The notes under the pieces: generated by a model
Database searches by the model: none
What the model was told of the DNA's origin: nothing
What the model saw: only the letters and a program-made list of their open reading frames with translations
Shown here: piece after piece, positions 43,971-44,229 of the stretch
Layout: the number at the start of each line of letters is the position of its first letter
How positions within the stretch are numbered: position 1 is the first letter of the stretch
Position numbers and translations under genes: made by a program
NCBI GenBank assembly: GCA_937974575.1
Contig: CALJVI010000171.1
Span: forward strand, 1-44,229
Direction of reading: 5' to 3'
DNA length: 44,229 nucleotides
DNA from: an uncultured Saprospiraceae bacterium
GTDB taxonomy: Bacteria > Bacteroidota > Bacteroidia > Chitinophagales > Saprospiraceae

Positions 43971-44012
43971 ATAAAAAAAGAGGCAACATTTCTGCAGCCT
44001 CTTCACGGTTGT
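43971..44012 (-). terminator. Intrinsic terminator, copy B of a duplicated 42-bp element
   Basis: Same GAGGC / GCCTC stem and minus-strand T-run as copy A; 41 of 42 bases match. It lies 28 bp after the stop of the partial minus-strand gene at the window edge. Confidence 0.82.
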
Positions 44013-44039
44013 ATAGGATATATTGGATTAGTGGAAATT

Positions 44040-44229
44040 CTAATTCATGATGAAATCTTTGATCGTACTAGACTTAGTCTGTCTATTCCTAACGAGCTCC
44101 AAGTCTATGGTCATTCTTTCAAATTTGAGTTCAAATCTTTCTTGATCAAGCACCTCAGTTAGGGCTTTGGTGCTTTGATGATGAATACTCAATATGTGTC
44201 CAATGTCATTTTTGAATTCTCTCAATAAT
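44040..44229 (-). CDS. C-terminal end of an unidentified protein (5' truncated by window edge)
   Basis: At least 62 codons; the frame is open to the window edge, so the TTG near 44225 is probably internal. The visible sequence (LREFKNDIGHILSIHH, LDQERFELKFERMTIDLELV) is helical and charged, with no motif I can name. A strong terminator follows 28 bp after the stop, which supports that this is a real gene end. Confidence 0.6.
   Translation of the reverse strand, partial: LLREFKNDIGHILSIHHQSTKALTEVLDQERFELKFERMTIDLELVRNRQTKSSTIKDFIMN

Noticed and set aside
43790-43972. 60-aa minus-strand gene
   Set aside because: No recognisable motif, AT-driven composition, and no promoter or coupling with neighbours.

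Overview
The window is chromosomal DNA from a member of the Bacteroidota. The markers are a type IX secretion C-terminal domain, a SusC/SusD pair, DUF4249 and DUF4293 proteins, an OstA-like protein, SprB-like repeats, VCBS/ASPIC-UnbV lipoproteins, several promoter -7 boxes of the TAnnTTTG type, and AT-rich DNA without Shine-Dalgarno sites. The gene set would fit a free-living, surface-active lineage such as Saprospiria, but the window does not fix the class. No phage, transposase, CRISPR-cas or plasmid genes were seen.

Layout. 1-774: end of a secreted T9SS protein, followed by a perfect 27-bp inverted repeat and a GC-rich non-coding island. 992-2628 (minus): rnhA-ruvX-def. 2751-3518: tatD, then tRNA-Ser(GGA). 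3981-6294: proton-channel operon exbB, membrane protein, exbD, exbD. 6399-6863 (minus): DUF4293 protein. 7066-10781: FAD oxidoreductase, OstA-like protein, BatE-like TPR/SH3 protein. 10824-11224: array of four ~105-110 bp direct repeats. 11376-13756 (minus): aspartyl protease-PDZ, rplU, and an rpmA that carries an extra helix-hairpin-helix domain. 14099-19128: haloperoxidase-like lipoprotein, TonB-dependent receptor, DUF4249 lipoprotein. 19134-29243 (minus): four overlapping genes, three giant paralogous VCBS/ASPIC-UnbV lipoproteins and one small orphan lipoprotein. 29244-30150: ~0.9 kb structured non-coding region. 30151-34682: susC-susD. 34835-36417: thioredoxin-fold protein convergent with a MazG-type pyrophosphohydrolase. 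36547-41269 (minus): large SprB-like lipoprotein, ECF sigma factor, and a probable sigma regulator with an inner-membrane helix and a C-terminal beta-barrel-like domain. 41481-42791: amino-acid permease. 42914-43570 (minus): orphan lipoprotein. The right edge holds the end of one more minus-strand gene.

How the genes fit together. Much of the window is envelope machinery. ExbB/ExbD would energise TonB-dependent uptake through the receptor at 15448 and SusC at 30151. The SusD, DUF4249 and VCBS lipoproteins are probably surface partners of these channels. The OstA-like protein is probably linked to outer-membrane assembly. The sigma factor and its membrane neighbour probably form an envelope signalling unit. 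The observations most worth a second look are the VCBS operon divergent from susCD, the possible two-membrane sigma regulator, the L27-HhH fusion, the 105-bp repeat array, and the structured region 29311-29816.
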